Shown here: positions 7,286-7,468 of the stretch, one piece after another | How positions within the stretch are numbered: the stretch's first letter is position 1 | How the letters are laid out: every line of letters begins with the position of its first letter | Assembly: GCA_023488645.1 (NCBI GenBank) | Contig: JAMDDL010000028.1 | Span: forward strand, 1 to 7,468 | Origin: Actinomycetota bacterium | GTDB taxonomy: Bacteria > Actinomycetota > Humimicrobiia > Humimicrobiales > Humimicrobiaceae | DNA length: 7,468 nt | Direction of reading: 5' to 3' | Translations under genes and position numbers: made by a program | The notes under the pieces: model-generated | The model's database searches: none | What the model was told of the DNA's origin: nothing | What the model saw: only the letters and a program-made list of their open reading frames with translations

Positions 7286-7303
7286 ATACAAAACGTTTTG
7301 TAT
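7286..7303. promoter_or_regulatory. Perfect 18-bp palindrome, LacI-family-type operator candidate
   Basis: ATACAAAACGTTTTGTAT is a perfect inverted repeat with CG at its centre. LacI/GalR-family sugar regulators commonly bind AT-flanked palindromes of this size with a central CG. It lies upstream of the minus-strand glycosyltransferase gene and before a possible rightward promoter, so it could control either or both. No LacI-type regulator gene is present in the window. Confidence 0.5.
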
Positions 7304-7340
7304 ATTAATTATAAGAATTTCTCCCAAAATATCAATAGAA

Positions 7341-7346
7341 TATAAT
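7341..7346 (+). promoter_or_regulatory. Candidate rightward -10 box
   Basis: TATAAT matches the -10 consensus exactly, but the bases about 17 nt upstream (TTTCTC at 7318-7323) are a poor -35. Support comes only from the Shine-Dalgarno and short ORF that follow. Chance occurrence in this A/T-rich stretch is quite possible. Confidence 0.25.
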
Positions 7347-7369
7347 TACAAAAATGAGGAAAGTTAAAA

Positions 7370-7405
7370 ATGCAGTGTGTAATCCTGGAAATCATATGTA
7401 GCTAA
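7370..7405 (+). CDS. Possible 11-codon leader peptide
   Basis: ATG at 7370 follows GAGGA (7356-7360) with 9-nt spacing and opens an 11-residue frame, MQCVILEIICS, ending at TAA 7403-7405. The product resembles no known peptide. The frame runs into the left arm and loop of a hairpin at 7384-7415, an arrangement seen in translated leaders that control a downstream gene. The downstream gene would lie outside the window. Speculative. Confidence 0.15.
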   Translation: MQCVILEIICS

Positions 7406-7415
7406 ATTCTCCAGG
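7384..7415 (+). repeat. Inverted repeat with a 6-bp stem
   Basis: CCTGGA at 7384-7389 pairs with TCCAGG at 7410-7415 around a 20-nt loop; AAT/ATT next to the stem could extend it past a bulge. It is one of the few GC-containing structures in this A/T-rich region. No T-run follows directly, so it is not a standard terminator. I match it to no known riboswitch. Confidence 0.3.
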
Positions 7416-7468
7416 TATCTAAGCATCAGAATGTATCTTTAAAAACTAAGCTTTTCTAAAAGAAGTGC

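Larger units (their letters stand above)
7163..7468. other. Right-end regulatory region without a clear gene
   Basis: About 306 bases hold no convincing gene. From left to right there is the leader of the minus-strand glycosyltransferase gene, a very A/T-rich stretch in which no single promoter stands out, the 18-bp palindrome at 7286-7303, a TATAAT at 7341-7346 on the plus strand, and a short leader-like ORF with a hairpin. On the minus strand, ten codons at 7439-7468 stay open to a TAA and could be the tail of a gene outside the window, but this is too short to judge. Confidence 0.5.

Noticed and set aside
7384..7468. T-box, SAM or cobalamin riboswitch at the right end
   Set aside because: None of the conserved sequence boxes of these elements could be found, and only one 6-bp stem and a minor A/T stem are visible.

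Overview
This is an AT-rich window (about one third G+C by eye). It holds six convincing protein genes in two blocks and no rRNA, tRNA, CRISPR array or insertion sequence that I can recognise. AT-rich spacers, clear Shine-Dalgarno sites, one ATGA stop/start overlap and a likely GTG start all point to a bacterium. A cobalamin-dependent mutase-like enzyme beside an opine-dehydrogenase-like enzyme suggests an anaerobic, probably fermentative organism. The sequence alone does not fix the phylum.

Block 1 (55-3360, plus strand) looks like one operon. An octopine/opine-dehydrogenase-family oxidoreductase overlaps by 4 nt the gene for a 550-residue protein. That protein has an N-terminal B12-binding domain followed by a region that resembles the catalytic (E) subunit of glutamate mutase. 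A small UPF0316-type membrane protein (DUF5698 + DUF2179) follows after a short gap. The simplest reading is a mutase that rearranges a carbon skeleton, paired with an NAD(P)H enzyme acting on its substrate or product. The substrate is unknown. This mutase/opine-dehydrogenase pair is the best candidate for an undescribed pathway.

Block 2 (3613-7162) is a carbohydrate locus. One GT4-like glycosyltransferase gene on the plus strand converges, with only 7 nt between stop codons, on a two-gene minus-strand unit: a second, related glycosyltransferase, then a six-hairpin glycosidase-like protein. The latter resembles a domain that, as I recall, is often fused to the C-terminus of this kind of glycosyltransferase, so here the domains are separate genes. 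All three lack signal peptides and should work in the cytoplasm.

The right end (7163-7468) has no clear gene. It carries a perfect 18-bp palindrome with a central CG, typical of LacI-family operators, lying upstream of the minus-strand glycosyltransferase gene. Beyond it is a possible rightward transcription start with a short leader ORF and a hairpin. The spacer between the blocks (3361-3612) is very AT-rich and probably holds the promoter of the first glycosyltransferase gene.
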